A stretch of 64,000 nt of DNA, taken from positions 263,501 to 327,500 of the forward strand of contig CAJHNH020008368.1 in NCBI GenBank assembly GCA_905116865.2, in the 5' to 3' direction. A model generated the notes under the pieces. That model worked only from the letters and a program-made list of their open reading frames with translations, ran no database searches and was not told the origin of the DNA. The DNA is from Candidula unifasciata. Taxonomy: Eukaryota > Mollusca > Gastropoda > Stylommatophora > Geomitridae. Made by a program: the position numbers and the translations under genes. Positions 50,040-60,429 of this stretch are shown here, in pieces; the stretch's first letter is position 1; every line of letters starts with the position of its first letter.

Positions 50040-50760
50040 TTCTTTTTCTTGACGGCCGGTTGCGTCTTCTCGACTGTTCCAAACTCGCGGGAACAGGGCT
50101 TGTATATTTTATTACCAAACCCTGTAAGCTTATCACCTAGCGACTTTTTCTTTAAATCATGATTTAATTTCTGACACAGTGTACCCTTCAGCTCGCACCA
50201 CGACACCTTGTCGCTAGCAGGTGGAAACTTTGAACTTTAAACGCACTTCTTCAGAAATCATCAAAGTAGCGCCTCCGTAGTCGACGTTATGGGCCTCTCT
50301 GTGCCCGTCGTTCCCTGAGGACTTATTACCTACCACGGGAGTAGTAGTTATGCGACGACGTTTACTGCGTGGCGCACTCTCGCATTTCATCCTTCCGGCA
50401 TGAGTTCTCAGACCATGCAACCCCTTGAAGCTCTTTTCACATGTACATTGCCAACCCGGACGATGGGCAATAATCTCAGTCTGGGGGCTAGCAATGTCGT
50501 AATCGTTAGTATCTAATTGATTGGGTCCATAATTATCCCCTTCTTTCGGTGGACCCTGTAGGCATATTTCTTTTTACGTTTTCGAAATCGGAGATATTAT
50601 ACTGTGTTAGGGGTGATCGGCCCGGTCCACAGTCGACAATTGTCTCCAGAAGTCAGTTTTCCCTCCTGGTGATACCGGGATGCCAGTCTTTTCATAGGTG
50701 TCAAAAGGTCTTTCCCGATAGTCATCAGTACTATCCTGGTTAAAATTGTGGGATAGCCGC
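50040..50760 (-). mobile_element. R2/NeSL/Hero-like LINE, N-terminal zinc-finger part
   Basis: Minus-strand N-terminal region of an R2-like LINE. WQCTCEKSFKGLHGLRTHAG, then RMKC (about 50385-50450), is a C-x-C-x12-H-x5-C zinc-finger-like motif of the kind found at the N-terminus of this LINE group. It is followed by the basic stretch RSKRRRITTTPVVG and by GATLMISEEVRLKFK. Lysine-rich VKKKKSRR lies at the array junction. With the RT part at 45061-46620 it forms one element, interrupted by the CR1-like tail and the tetranucleotide array. Confidence 0.7.
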
Positions 50761-50765
50761 GTACA

Positions 50766-51112
50766 ATAAGAGGAAACTCCACAGGGGAGCATGTACAGCA
50801 GTAGTCTATCAATCATCAGTAGAAGTAATCTCTCGTCGACAAATGTTTCGGCCCACTAGCTCCTAGTCATTTTCAGAGAGTGGGCCCACCTGAGTTCATG
50901 AAGCTCACGGATGATCTGCTCCTGCTGCACGTATTACTAGATGTTCTAGGACAGGGCACGACGAAATTGGTGACTGTGCAGCAGGTATTGAGAGATTCGA
51001 AGTCTATTTACAAAGTCGCTGCGGTAGCATCATTAGAGCAGTCAGCATACCTGGACGACCAAGTGGCAAGCTTACTGTCAGCTTATCGGACACATGTTAG
51101 ACTTTGTCACAC
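50766..51112 (+). repeat. Family R repeat, copy 3
   Basis: Third copy (ataagaggaaactccacagg, gtcgacaaatgtttcggccc, tatcggacacatgttagac). It ends without LINE sequence after it. A frame of 79 codons at 50880-51119 has no recognisable domain. It begins within 10 bp of the end of the R2-like N-terminal region. Confidence 0.8.
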
Positions 51113-51318
51113 AACGTAGAGTATGGAATCACAGTTACTGGATTTTATGGTGCTAGGTTTTCTTAGTTAATGGTATTCGCGTTTTATGTGGGAGACAATT
51201 AAATAGTAAAGCACTGAGTCATAAAATAGACAAATTGTATTTAACAATTGCAGATAGGAAAAAGACGTTGGGTGTTCATGAGAGAAGGTGGTTTGTTGAA
51301 CTCAAGTGACTAGTGAAG

Positions 51319-51320
<2 letters not shown>
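51113..51320. other. No recognised feature
   Basis: Short unassigned stretch before the GA repeat. Confidence 0.5.
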
Positions 51321-51377
<57 letters not shown>

Positions 51378-51386
51378 GAGAGAGAC

Positions 51387-51425
<39 letters not shown>
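51321..51425. repeat. (GA)n microsatellite, imperfect
   Basis: About 105 bp of GA repeat with a few interruptions. Confidence 0.95.
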
Positions 51426-51426
<1 letters not shown>

Positions 51427-51685
51427 GAAACAGTTATGAATATACAAACAATAAAGGACACGAATATAGAATAATAAGATGGCTAATATGAATAGTAAAG
51501 GATATATTATTATATTACCATATCGATCAGACCTATAACATTGAACAATATTACAGCTAGATAGCGCTGGTAAAGAAGTAAAGAAGACACAGAGACACTG
51601 GCGATCGTCCGCGCGCGCACACATGCACACGCACACACACTCCTTAATGAGAATCAAATAATACAATAAATCTACAATAGATAAT
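51426..51685. other. No recognised feature
   Basis: Intronic, with a short CA/CG dinucleotide stretch at about 51610-51642. Confidence 0.5.
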
Positions 51686-51687
51686 GA

Positions 51688-51925
51688 ATGCGGCTGTGGC
51701 TTAGGCGTTGCGAACGAGCTTTGTAATGCCGGGGTGCCGAGGTTCGATCCCTGCTGCGGGCCTTGCGCCTTGCGTTGGTTTCAACAGTGGTTTTGAGAAG
51801 CCGACCGTCTACAGAAAACAATGGCAAACTACTGGACGTAAATTTGCCACACACAAAAACCACAACAGCAACAACAACAAAATTACTGGGGTTGGTTCTG
51901 CAACGTCCTGTAAAGGTTACGTAAC
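51688..51925 (+). mobile_element. tRNA-derived SINE family B
   Basis: Head gcggctgtggcttaggcgtt, B-box gaggttcgatccc, then aaacaatggcaaactactgg and actggggttggttctgcaac. A second copy is at 59528-59715. The head resembles that of family A, but the body differs. Confidence 0.8.
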
Positions 51926-51973
51926 TAACTTTAAACATGAATAATGCAATTAATAAAAATATGCAACGAGTCC

Positions 51974-52075
51974 TTCGTTAAGAGCACACTGCCCTACAAC
52001 CAAAGATTGTGAGACTGTGTAAGGTTCGTTAAGAGCACACTGCCCTAAAACCAAAGACTGTCAGATTGTTGAAGG
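51974..52075. repeat. 51-bp tandem duplication before an nAChR exon
   Basis: Two units, 51974-52024 and 52025-52075, each ttcgttaagagcacactgcc plus ctaaaaccaaag-like text ending aagg, with a few substitutions. The second unit ends 34 bp before the acceptor of the Cys-loop exon. Confidence 0.9.
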
Positions 52076-52109
52076 CGTCGTAATCAAATCAATTATTTAT
52101 GACTTACAG

Positions 52110-52317
52110 TGCTGCTGAGTACACCGACGGATTAATGCCAGCCAACGCCATGGTGGAGCCAACCGGCAACGTCTTCTGGCCGGTACCGACCAAGCTTCAG
52201 AGTTCCTGCAAGGTGGACGTCACCTACTTTCCCTTTGACAGTCAGGTGTGTTCTCTGAAGTTCGGATCCTGGACCTATGATGGATTTCAAGTGGACATTA
52301 CCAACAGAACCTCTGAG
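52110..52317 (+). CDS. nAChR alpha subunit, Cys-loop exon
   Basis: Third visible nAChR exon, between acttacag and gtacga. It enters with one base that completes an Asn codon and ends in phase 0. It encodes about 69 residues beginning AAEYTDGLMPANAM and including VFWPVPTKLQSSC, then the 15-residue signature Cys-loop from the Cys of SSCKVDV to the Cys of SQVC, with 13 residues between and the FPFD core, then LKFGSWTYDG. The Trp of GSW is the loop B residue that makes the cation-pi contact with acetylcholine. It ends DITNRTSE, with an NRT sequon. Vertebrate alpha7 has an additional intron within this stretch, absent here. A 51-bp tandem duplication lies just upstream of the acceptor. Confidence 0.96.
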
Positions 52318-52590
52318 GTACGAAGTTGTAACTTTAGTGAGCATTGATCACATTTGTGGATTTCTTGTGTTTTGTACACATTTGTGGGTACTTTAAATAG
52401 TAGTTCTCAAGTGGTGTCCTCTAAATCCTGACTGACTGCCTGGCTTTTAACCCCACTAGAATTGAACACTAACGAGCGATTAACACCTGGTGATTCCATT
52501 TGGATGCGCATTTACCCAGGCGCAACTCCCAGAAACCGCGTTTGAACAGTAAGGTTACATTTGGACCTCCGACGACGCTTACGAAGTAAT
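52318..52590. other. No recognised feature; intron start
   Basis: Unassigned intronic sequence following the Cys-loop exon. Confidence 0.5.
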
Positions 52591-52665
52591 CTGAAGTCCA
52601 GTCGGGGTGGGGCTTCGATATTTAAAAAAAATAAATGTTGTCCTATTTCGGGACATCATTCTGGG
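52590..52665 (-). repeat. Family D repeat, short minus-strand fragment
   Basis: ggggtggggcttcgatattt and aatgttgtcctatttcggga are the complement of the family D left end. Confidence 0.6.
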
Positions 52666-52949
52666 GTCAGGGGAACAAACTTAAGGAACAGAACTAAAAC
52701 TACCTTTTTTGTTGTTGCTGTAATTCTTATATGTTTCTCTTTTTTTTTTTTTTTTTTCAGTATGACTTAAAATTTATAGAATCTGTGGCATGCTTCGAAA
52801 ATAAAATGGAGTTCGTAGATCTTATCTAACTGGGAACTACTTTTTTTTTTAGAGCTTTAATTGTTTAACCCCTTTACATTGCCCATGAAAGTTTGTTTCT
52901 GATCTGTCATATTTTGTATATGACTGTTCAACCAGATGATTTTTATAAC

Positions 52950-53155
52950 CAGTGTTCCCCTTGTGGGATGCAATTTTTCGTTATTTGAAGCCCCACTCTG
53001 GCTCTTGTCAGGGACCGCAAAACAGCCCGGCCATAAATATGGTCAAATGGGTGAACGCGATATCTGGGACCTCTCCACGGAGATCCTCATCCACAAAGTG
53101 GCACTTTGTGTCCTCGGGTGTTTATCGCTTGTGTGATGTCCTGATGGGGTAAAAT
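52950..53155 (+). repeat. Family D repeat
   Basis: ccttgtgggatgcaattttt, cgttatttgaagccccac, ccggccataaatatgg, gggacctctccacgg, gggtgtttatcgcttgtgtg. About 200 bp; also at 58205-58465 (minus), 61820-62240 and 62400-62600. Class unknown. Confidence 0.85.
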
Positions 53156-53159
53156 GTAA

Positions 53160-53515
53160 TGCTACTCCTACAGATGATTTAAAAAGAGTGAGGAGATCAG
53201 AGGAATATCTGGACAAATTCCTGAATTGACTTCAGTAAGACAAAGAATGTGAAGATTTACTGGGCACATTCTGAGACGAAATAAGCATAGAATTACAAAA
53301 TACGCACTGAAATAGGAAACAAATGGTCTGAGAAAAAGAGGTCGTGCAATGAAAACATTAAAAAGAACATTATTACCAGTTGCTAAAACTGCTCAGCTGA
53401 ACATCACGTTAGAAACTGAGAGAGCTGCATGCAATAGAGAGGAGTGGACGAATCGAAAGAGAGCCCTGTGTAACATAAAAGGGCACACAAAGGATGATGA
53501 TGTTGTTTAAATATA
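53160..53515 (+). mobile_element. RTE-like LINE 3' fragment
   Basis: Plus-strand C-terminal RTE text with frame changes: RRFTGHILRRNKHR-like near 53250-53290, GLRKRGRAMKTLKR near 53325-53370, and the terminal EWTNRKRALC near 53440-53470, ending in a GAT/GTT-rich tail at about 53495-53508. Confidence 0.6.
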
Positions 53516-54700
53516 CAATGTCCCTGCTAGGTCAGTTACCTTATATTTGTCCACTGAAAGGGACGAGAAGGCGGCGCAGGGTGCAAGAAGGCAGAATATA
53601 GACAGTCTAGCATCTAACTATTGTTGAATGGCACTTTTGAATCAGAAATGACATGATTGACAATGTACGAGACAGAACAATGTTGACATACATGGCGATG
53701 ACAATTCTCTGTTCTGTGATGAATGTGATCGCAAGGTATAAGGTAATGATGTTTTTTCATCTACAACTCCAGCATAAGTTATAACTGCAAAGACAGTTTC
53801 AGCTAGTGATGGCAACGAGGAAGGAAGGAAAGAAGAAATGAAGAAATATAAGAAAATAATGACGATGGCAATAATGATGATGATGAAAGAAGGGATACGA
53901 ATAGGACGAGATGCAGGAGGGGAGAAGGGGTGGAAAAAACGCTTCACCAGTCCATAATCATAGAAAGCAAGACAGACAATGACAAACGACTGGAAGAGAG
54001 AGAGAAATAAGTTGGAAAAAAAAAGCAAAGGCATCTGGGGGAATCCTCTAAATTTGAACATAAGACGCAGGCGATAAACACGTGATGTTTTAATCACTGA
54101 CACTTTCAACATCAGGTGCGTCTTAACTCATAGATCACTAAGCAACTCACAATGCGTTTGTTGGCTTATATTAATTTACATTATACATCTTTCTCTACTG
54201 CTTATTTCACATTTAGTTGTACACTAATCCACACTGCTCTAATGTTATTTTAACTCTGTTCTTTTCAAGTTGTATTTTTAACTCATTCTGAACCAAACAT
54301 TTATTAGAAAGTTGCAAGCCCTTTAAAAGTTGTTGGATAACCGACCCCAGCTTTGGAGAGGGGGGGGGGGGGGGGAGAGTTGTGATTTCACTAGACAATT
54401 TAACATTAACTAGTTTGTTAATGCCCACCTATACCACGACGGAAACCAACACAAGGCGGCTTGCGGCCACATCGAATCCTGCTCCACGGACTTGTGCGTT
54501 CGCAAAGCCTAAGCAAGATGAATGGAGGCGGGTGATATCTGCAGCAGTGAACCTCAAGGGCTCGAAATACTGAAGAGGAAGAAAGCTTAAGCCACAGACG
54601 CCAACAATATTTGTTATTTAAAGTAACACGTTAATGGCATAGAATAAATTAAAGGACATCTGCCTGGCACCGAAAGTGATGAAGTGAAATGTCGGAGACA
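53516..54700. other. No gene recognised
   Basis: Intronic sequence, purine-rich at about 53810-53990, with a G-run at 54360-54376. A weak B-box-like stretch near 54470 was noted. No exon recognised. Confidence 0.4.
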
Positions 54701-54704
54701 CTAG

Positions 54705-54995
54705 TGAACCTTTCTTATTGGGGTACCGGGGTCCCATTGTGGGGGAAAACAAGAATAGACCCACTGCTTCCCTAACAATCATGTCGTAAGAGTCGACAAA
54801 CTGAAGGTTCTCTTCGAAGCTGAAGTGCATCTGCCTGAGAGGCAAGCAACGAATAGACTGCATACAAATAAGACAGGTATGTAAAACGGAAAGGCTAACA
54901 ACACGTAGATTCTGGAACAAGTCCTAAGTCCAGAGATGGGTGTACAACTAGAACTTTAGCCGGCTATTATAGCCGGTGAACGCAAAGAAGAAGAA
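54705..54995 (+). mobile_element. Family F short element
   Basis: Plus-strand copy: ttggggtaccggggtcccat, aacaagaatagacccactgc, atgtcgtaagagtcgacaaa, gcatctgcctgagaggcaag, ggtgaacgcaaagaagaaga tail. Target duplication not identified. Confidence 0.85.
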
Positions 54996-55411
54996 GACCA
55001 TTGGACCAATAATTCTTGCAATGCTTGATGTCTACTCGGAGACTCTGTGTTTGTTCGCCTCTGTACAAACGAACGATTTCTCCAGTGGGTGGCTGTCTGC
55101 TGACTTTTCCTTTCACAACGGCCAGCACAGTGGCCCCTAGTCAAACAACTCATTGAGTGGAAACTCTATTTTACATCGATCGATCAGACTGTCCTCTGTG
55201 GGCTGCTAAATAAAGGTGTACCACACCAACCTAAGATTTAAAAAAAAGATACCCCACTCAACCTCCAAAGAATGTATAATTAGGGCCCCGGAAACAGCTA
55301 CACCAACCCCGTGTTACCTGCAGGCTTAACAAGCTAAAATAAAAAAAAACTTTTTCCCTGCGTTCTGGCATTTTGAGCATACAGGACTGGACCTATATGT
55401 TCAGTTGTAGT
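54996..55411. other. No recognised feature
   Basis: Unassigned intronic sequence. Confidence 0.45.
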
Positions 55412-55516
55412 CAGAGTATATTACAGAGTACATTACAGAGTATATTACAGAGTATATTACAGAGTATATTACAGAGTATATTACAGAGTATATTAGAGAG
55501 TATATTACAGAGTATA
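55412..55516. repeat. 12-bp tandem repeat (cagagtatatta)n
   Basis: About eight or nine near-identical 12-bp units. It ends about 130 bp before the loop C exon of the nAChR gene. Confidence 0.95.
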
Positions 55517-55643
55517 GGCTTTTTCCATGGCTACTTCAAAAGTGTGTTTTCTCTTTTGTCGGGACTTTTTATTTACCAGTTGAACTTATGCTGTAAAACC
55601 ATTTAAGGATTAGGGAATTAATATTTCATGTTTATGACCACAG

Positions 55644-55766
55644 GTGGATTTGAGCAACTATATCGTGAACGGAGAGTGGGAGCTGATATACGTTAGATGT
55701 GTTCGCAATGTGGTCAGATACGCTTGCTGTGTCGAGCCATTCCCAGACGTCACATTTTACATTAAA
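55644..55766 (+). CDS. nAChR alpha subunit, loop C exon
   Basis: Fourth visible nAChR exon, 123 bp, 41 codons, phase 0 at both ends, acceptor gaccacag and donor gtatgt. It encodes VDLSNYIVNGEWELI, then a short strand, then YACCVEPFPDVTFYIK. The adjacent Cys pair defines an alpha (principal-face) subunit. The first loop C Tyr is present (YACC); at the second conserved Tyr position (as in alpha7 CCKEPYPD) this protein has Phe. An unpaired Cys occurs in YVRCVRN. The exon boundaries just before VDLSNYI and just before the M1 RRRTLYY motif do not match what I recall of vertebrate CHRNA7. Confidence 0.95.
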
Positions 55767-56379
55767 GTATGTACTTGTGGCTCCTTGGTGATAATAATGA
55801 TACTAAGCGACCTCATCGTCATCATCATTATAACCATCATCATCATAATATCGCCATCATTATTATTATGCTGTACTATGTATCTGGCACATAGGGTTAG
55901 CAATCTACGCCTCAATTATATCTTTAGCAGTCTATTCGACATTATTGATGGAATCCAGTCCAGTGAATTTGGTCTCTCTCATCATTGTTCGTCTTAGAGT
56001 TTCCTTTTGATTTTCCTGTGTCCTCTTTGACAATCTTATTTCCTCAGTCGATTTATTTCCTATTTAATCTCTGTTTAATTATTAAGAGTCTGCTTTTTTT
56101 TTTCAAGATGTGCCCAATATATCGCCATCTCCTCTGCCTTCTAACTATTGATACTAGCATTTGTCCAAACATTTCTATGATAATTTGTATGAAACTTTTT
56201 TGCCTCCTGTTTAGTTAATCTAATAAAATGGATAGATACTGCTCTGAGGGTACCATTCTTTACACCTTAAAGATGTTACCTGAATCTGTTCACTAGACAT
56301 AGCCCTGTTTCAAAAGCATATTTTACACCGCATCTTTTGCTGAAGATGGCATACATCCCACTGTAGCTGACGCAAGAGA
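55767..56379. other. No gene recognised
   Basis: Intronic. An ATC-rich stretch lies at about 55813-55872; at 55925-56215 the sequence weakly recalls the minus-strand 3' region of an RTE LINE, but this was not firm. Confidence 0.4.
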
Positions 56380-56602
56380 AGAAAGTGTGAAGTTTTAAGG
56401 GTTTGAACAACGGACCAACATCATGGCACACTGGTAGTAACCCATAAGTGCTTTGTTATTCTTTATCTATAGTCTGATGTCAAAAATCTCAGCACAGTGC
56501 ACAGGCTCTGTAGCACCGGCAAGACTCCTGCAATACTTTGGGTAGACGTCTAGGTCCAAATTTTGCCAGGACAGCGCCGTTAGGCTACTCTTTTCTCTAG
56601 AG
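56380..56602 (-). repeat. SINE family E, partial
   Basis: Matches 23171-23563 from the tail side (gggtttgaacaacgg, agtaacccataagtgct, cagcacagtgcacaggctct, gacagcgccgttaggc). The tRNA-like head is missing. Confidence 0.8.
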
Positions 56603-56724
56603 AATCATTCGCTTTTGTAGAAAGTCCGAGTAGTAATAACATGCGGAAACTAAATAGCGTGACAGACCTTTGGTACAGCTCCTGCAGCCGAGTTGAAGTA
56701 TAGTGTTTTAGATGGTGCATCTTT

Positions 56725-57070
56725 CTCGTGATAACTTATGGATGTGGGTCATGGGCTCTTACTCAATGAATTTTTTTCAGAAGAAGAAAACAATGTTACA
56801 GAAAGATTCGTAAACCACAGCCTGCCCCGAAAGTTGAAGTATTGTGGCCATGTTAAACTTCATGTTGCCAGGATAGAACGGTGGTGCATGATCCAGTTTC
56901 CGGAAACCGAGGGTGGGACAGACCTTCACCAGTGTGGATACAAGACGTTGAAGATGCCTTGGCTATGACAGCACACAGGGCGGGTTGTCTAGAGAAATAG
57001 AGACTTTCAAGCGTGCCGTGACGAGAGCGACATTCTGTATAAGCACTGCTGATTGATGATAATGATGATG
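56725..57070 (+). mobile_element. RTE LINE 3' fragment
   Basis: Plus-strand: ITYGCGSWAL-like start, then NHSLPRKLKYCGHVKLH, and GGTDLHQCGYKT, then (frame change) AHRAGCLEK-like text and RAVTRATFCIS, ending in a TGA/ATG tail at about 57050-57072. The closest relative in the window is the element at 5670-6540. Confidence 0.75.
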
Positions 57071-57072
57071 TG

Positions 57073-58200
57073 TCATAAAAGCAACACACCCAATAATTAG
57101 CCGTAGCACTGCAATCTTACCACAGCACCAGAAGAAAAGAAATTAAATAAACAATACAGTCAGATTAATACCAACAACAAGAAAATCCGCAAACAAATGA
57201 ATTGGTGTTTCATGGCTAGCATTGACAATACTCCCTGTCTCATGGGATATGCTCTTTAGTTCTTTCGTATTACACCTATTGCCGCAAACCTGAGATCGTT
57301 AACGTCCGGCATTGTATCGTGGCTAATCAGGAGTATGCTGCATGCTAACACAGCATAAAATTACCGTCCGATCGATGGACAAATGTTTGACCACACAAAT
57401 ACCAGCAGGAGCAGGCCATTTTGTTTGGATTGTTTCATTCAGGATGGTTTGTTGTCTGTGCATGGAAGCCAGATGTAGCACTTGAAAGAAATTGTTAATA
57501 TACCACTTTACGCTCTCTGACAGCATGAAAATAGTAGATAGTGAAGGAAACTCATAGAAAGACATTTTTTTGACACAAGCAGCTTTTGAAGTAAAAAAAA
57601 CAAAAAAAAACTTTAAATTACATTGTTTTAAAACCAGTTTTTCAATTTTCAATAATAACGGTTTTTTGTTTGTTTTTTGTTTTGTTTTTGTTTAACAAAT
57701 GTCAGTGAAAGTTGAAGAAGCACCAAAAGCATAGAACAAAATTTAAACGTTTCCGAACATAAAAACCTGAGGGAAAAAACTACGAACACAAAATCAAATC
57801 ATCTGATTGTGCTATTGGGTAAAGGAAAAAAATAACCGGATAAGCAGATTGCATAGATACAGTAAAATAAAAAAAATAGAGTCAATTTAACAACAACCCA
57901 AAAAACACACAAAAAACTTATAAAAGAAAAGGCTCTAAAATGGAACTGGTTAATGGTAAAAAATAACACAAAGCGCTTGGTAATAACAAGAGAGGGACAG
58001 GACAAAATACTTTGGCCACACAAGGATAATAAAATCATAAGTAGGGAAATGCATAATTACTTGCATAAACAACTGCAACTGCTCCAACTTACTAAGAGAA
58101 GAAATACAATATATATAAAAAAAAACTAGAAATATTGTAAGACAAACACACGCACGCACATACACTTCAGTGTTTTATTGAGTGTACATGTATAACTGCT
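57073..58200. other. No gene recognised
   Basis: A- and T-rich intronic sequence with many short homopolymers. No coding signal. Confidence 0.5.
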
Positions 58201-58204
58201 AATT

Positions 58205-58465
58205 ATTGCCTTTATTGACCACTTTTGCGGGTGTAGGCAGGGAGGTCTTTGAGCCCGAGGATTTAAGGAGGCATGGCTAGTACTGTCACCACGACTGACT
58301 GACTGACTTTCACCCCACGACATTGATGCAGATGACACAAAGTGATTGGATGAGGATCGCCGTTTGAAACCGCCGACAATTGGCCATATGTAAAATATGC
58401 GGCCCCTGGCAAAAGCCAGGGTGGGGCTTCAAATAACAAAAAAAATTGTCCTAATAGGGACGAAA
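58205..58465 (-). repeat. Family D repeat, minus strand
   Basis: Complement of the family D consensus visible elsewhere: gatgaggatcgccg, gccatatgtaaaatatgcgg, ccagggtggggcttcaaata. It lies about 270 bp before the M1-M2 exon. Confidence 0.8.
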
Positions 58466-58733
58466 CATGTACTACGCTGTCACCACGATTGTGCAGGTGA
58501 GGATTCTACCGCACGAGATCCCCAGCGTTACTGAGAATTTAACCGTTCACCGCATGAGAGCCCAGCCGCTCCTTGTGTACATGTATACGTGTGTGTATTT
58601 GTTTGGGTGTGTGTGGGTGTGTGCATCTGAGACACAATTAGCTTCATGACGTAATGAGAAGACACAACATGTACCGCCAAACACAGCACACGCGACGTTG
58701 AAATGTTTATGAGAAGATTTTCTGTATACACAG

Positions 58734-58938
58734 ATCCGACGGCGTACACTGTATTACATGTACAACGTCGTATTCCCCTGTGTCATGATGTCAGCTTTGA
58801 CGTTGCTGGTTTTCTGTCTACCTCCGGATTCCGGCGAGAAGATCGCCCTGGGGATCACCGTCCTCTTGGCTTTTTCTGTCTTCATGTTGGCTGTGGCGGA
58901 AAATCTTCCTGAGACATCTGAGTTTGTGCCCCTGATCA
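58734..58938 (+). CDS. nAChR alpha subunit, M1-M2 exon
   Basis: Fifth visible nAChR exon, 205 bp, acceptor tatacacag and donor gtaagt, leaving one base of a split codon. It begins [16 protein letters not shown], the start of M1 with the conserved Pro-Cys, continues through M1 to CLPPDSGEK, and then encodes the pore helix M2 ([17 protein letters not shown]) and ends [12 protein letters not shown] before M2, with Glu at -1', is the cation-selective form; the Pro-Ala insertion of anion-selective relatives is absent. Leu at 9' (the gate) and Glu at 20' are kept. Position 2' is Ala, where alpha7 has Ser and muscle alpha has Thr. The next exon (M3) was not found in the following 5 kb. Confidence 0.96.
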
Positions 58939-58989
58939 GTAAGTTTTTGTGTGTGATGATTTGGGATGTAGCTATCGATCGTGTCTTGT

Positions 58990-59060
58990 TTTTATCATAA
59001 TTATCATCATCATCACTATCATCATCTTCAACATCATCATGATCACCATCCTCCTCCTCC
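58990..59060. repeat. (ATC)-rich imperfect repeat
   Basis: Imperfect atcatc/ctcctc stretch just after the last visible nAChR exon. Confidence 0.75.
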
Positions 59061-59527
59061 TTGTCCTTACCATATAGAATGTAGGTTATTCCTGGCTGGC
59101 GTAACTGCTACGTGTACTCTAATGATTACTACTTTAGAGGTTGAACGGTGTATCTGGGATCAAACTTGTTGGTGGTCTGCTGTCCAGACTAAGCTTTTTT
59201 TTTAAATCTCAGGATTGTGTGTCAAACCTTTAGGTAGCAGTCCGAAGGCAGATCAATCAATCAATCATCATCATCATCATCATCATCAGTTTCCACTTTT
59301 GCCATTAATCGTCGTGGGAAAGAAGAGTTTGCAATCCACGGTTTTATGTTTATCACCGGATGTCGTCACTTCTTGTCAAGGTTTGTATCTACTGAGGATA
59401 AACTGAGAAATACAATATAATTTGTTTTGGTATTTTAGTTTGGGCTGAATCTAAATATGATGGCGCTTTGACTATTGCAGACACAATATTAGTGTTTGAA
59501 ATTATGTAATGCCTATAGATACATAAG
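59061..59527. other. No recognised feature
   Basis: Intronic, with a short (ATC)n at 59266-59288. The M3 exon was sought here and not seen. Confidence 0.45.
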
Positions 59528-59715
59528 TCGGCATCAGTGGCTTACGTAATTGCGAAAGCAGTTCGTAACTAAGAGATGCCGGGTTCGATCCCAGTAGCGT
59601 GGTATCGAGCCCCAACTGTTTAGTAAACAATGGAAAACTACTGGACGTAATAATTGCCTAGTCATATCATAAACAGCCAAAAATACTGGGGTCGATTCCG
59701 CAACACATGTAGTTT
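59528..59715 (+). mobile_element. tRNA-derived SINE family B
   Basis: Matches 51688-51925: cagtggcttacgtaattgcg, gccgggttcgatcccag, aaacaatggaaaactactgg, actggggtcgattccgcaac. Confidence 0.8.
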
Positions 59716-59717
59716 GA

Positions 59718-60425
59718 AGTTTAAGTTTGAACAACGGATCAACATCATGGTGCAAGGGTAGTAACCCAAAGGTGCTCTGTTCTTCTTCTAACTGAAGTAT
59801 GAGTCCGAAGAAGCTCAGCACAGTGCACAAGCTCTGTAGAACCGGCGAGGATCCTGAAATTCCTTGGTCAATTTTTAACTCTAAATTTTGCCGACGCAGC
59901 GCCGTTAGGCTACTCTTTTCGATTTCCAACTACCAAGGGATTTTTTTTTTCGTGCACACCAATGCACATGGGCGTCCGATCTCACTACCTGGAGACCAGA
60001 GGAGAATTACTAGAAGTCATCCCCGTGTGGGTTCAGGGACCCTATTATATGGAAAACAAGAATAAACCCACTGCCTACCCAAAAGCACATCGTAACGGTC
60101 GAATAATTGGGAGCTTCCTTCAAAGTCAAAGTGCATCTGCCTGAGAGGCAAGGAACCAGCAATCTGCACACACATGAATCAGATTTGTAAAATGGATCCA
60201 CACGCAACACTCAGGTTCTGAACAGGACTGCAGTCCCGAAGTGGTTGAATAATCAGAACTTTCCGCCAAAGTTTACAGCTGGTAAACAAAAAACAAAACA
60301 AAAATGAAAAGAACTAGAAGTCCAAGTCCGAGCGAAAAAATCCCAGCCCTTACCGAGGATTGAACCCGGAACCTTTAACACTCGATGCGGACACCATGAA
60401 TCGAGACCCATCGCGGTCGACACAG
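59718..60425 (-). mobile_element. SINE family E split by family F
   Basis: Left part 59718-60018 matches the family E body and tail; right part 60323-60425 matches its head, including the minus-strand B-box (gggttcaatcc) near 60355. The 294-bp family F element at 60019-60312 separates them. Confidence 0.85.
60019..60312 (+). mobile_element. Family F short element with target duplication
   Basis: 294-bp insertion in a family E SINE, flanked by the exact 10-bp direct repeat actagaagtc (60009-60018 and 60313-60322). The head has ccccgtgtgggttcaggg and the 3' end is A-rich. Confidence 0.9.
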
Positions 60426-60429
60426 TGTT

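Noticed and set aside
50880..51119. 79-codon frame in family R copy 3
   Set aside because: Other copies of the repeat do not keep the frame, and no domain is visible.
55412..55516. CRISPR-like array
   Set aside because: Direct 12-bp tandem units without spacers in animal DNA; a minisatellite.
58493..58640. Possible extra receptor exon beginning VRILPHEIPS
   Set aside because: It does not resemble any nAChR segment, and exon 55644-55766 joins in phase directly to 58734.
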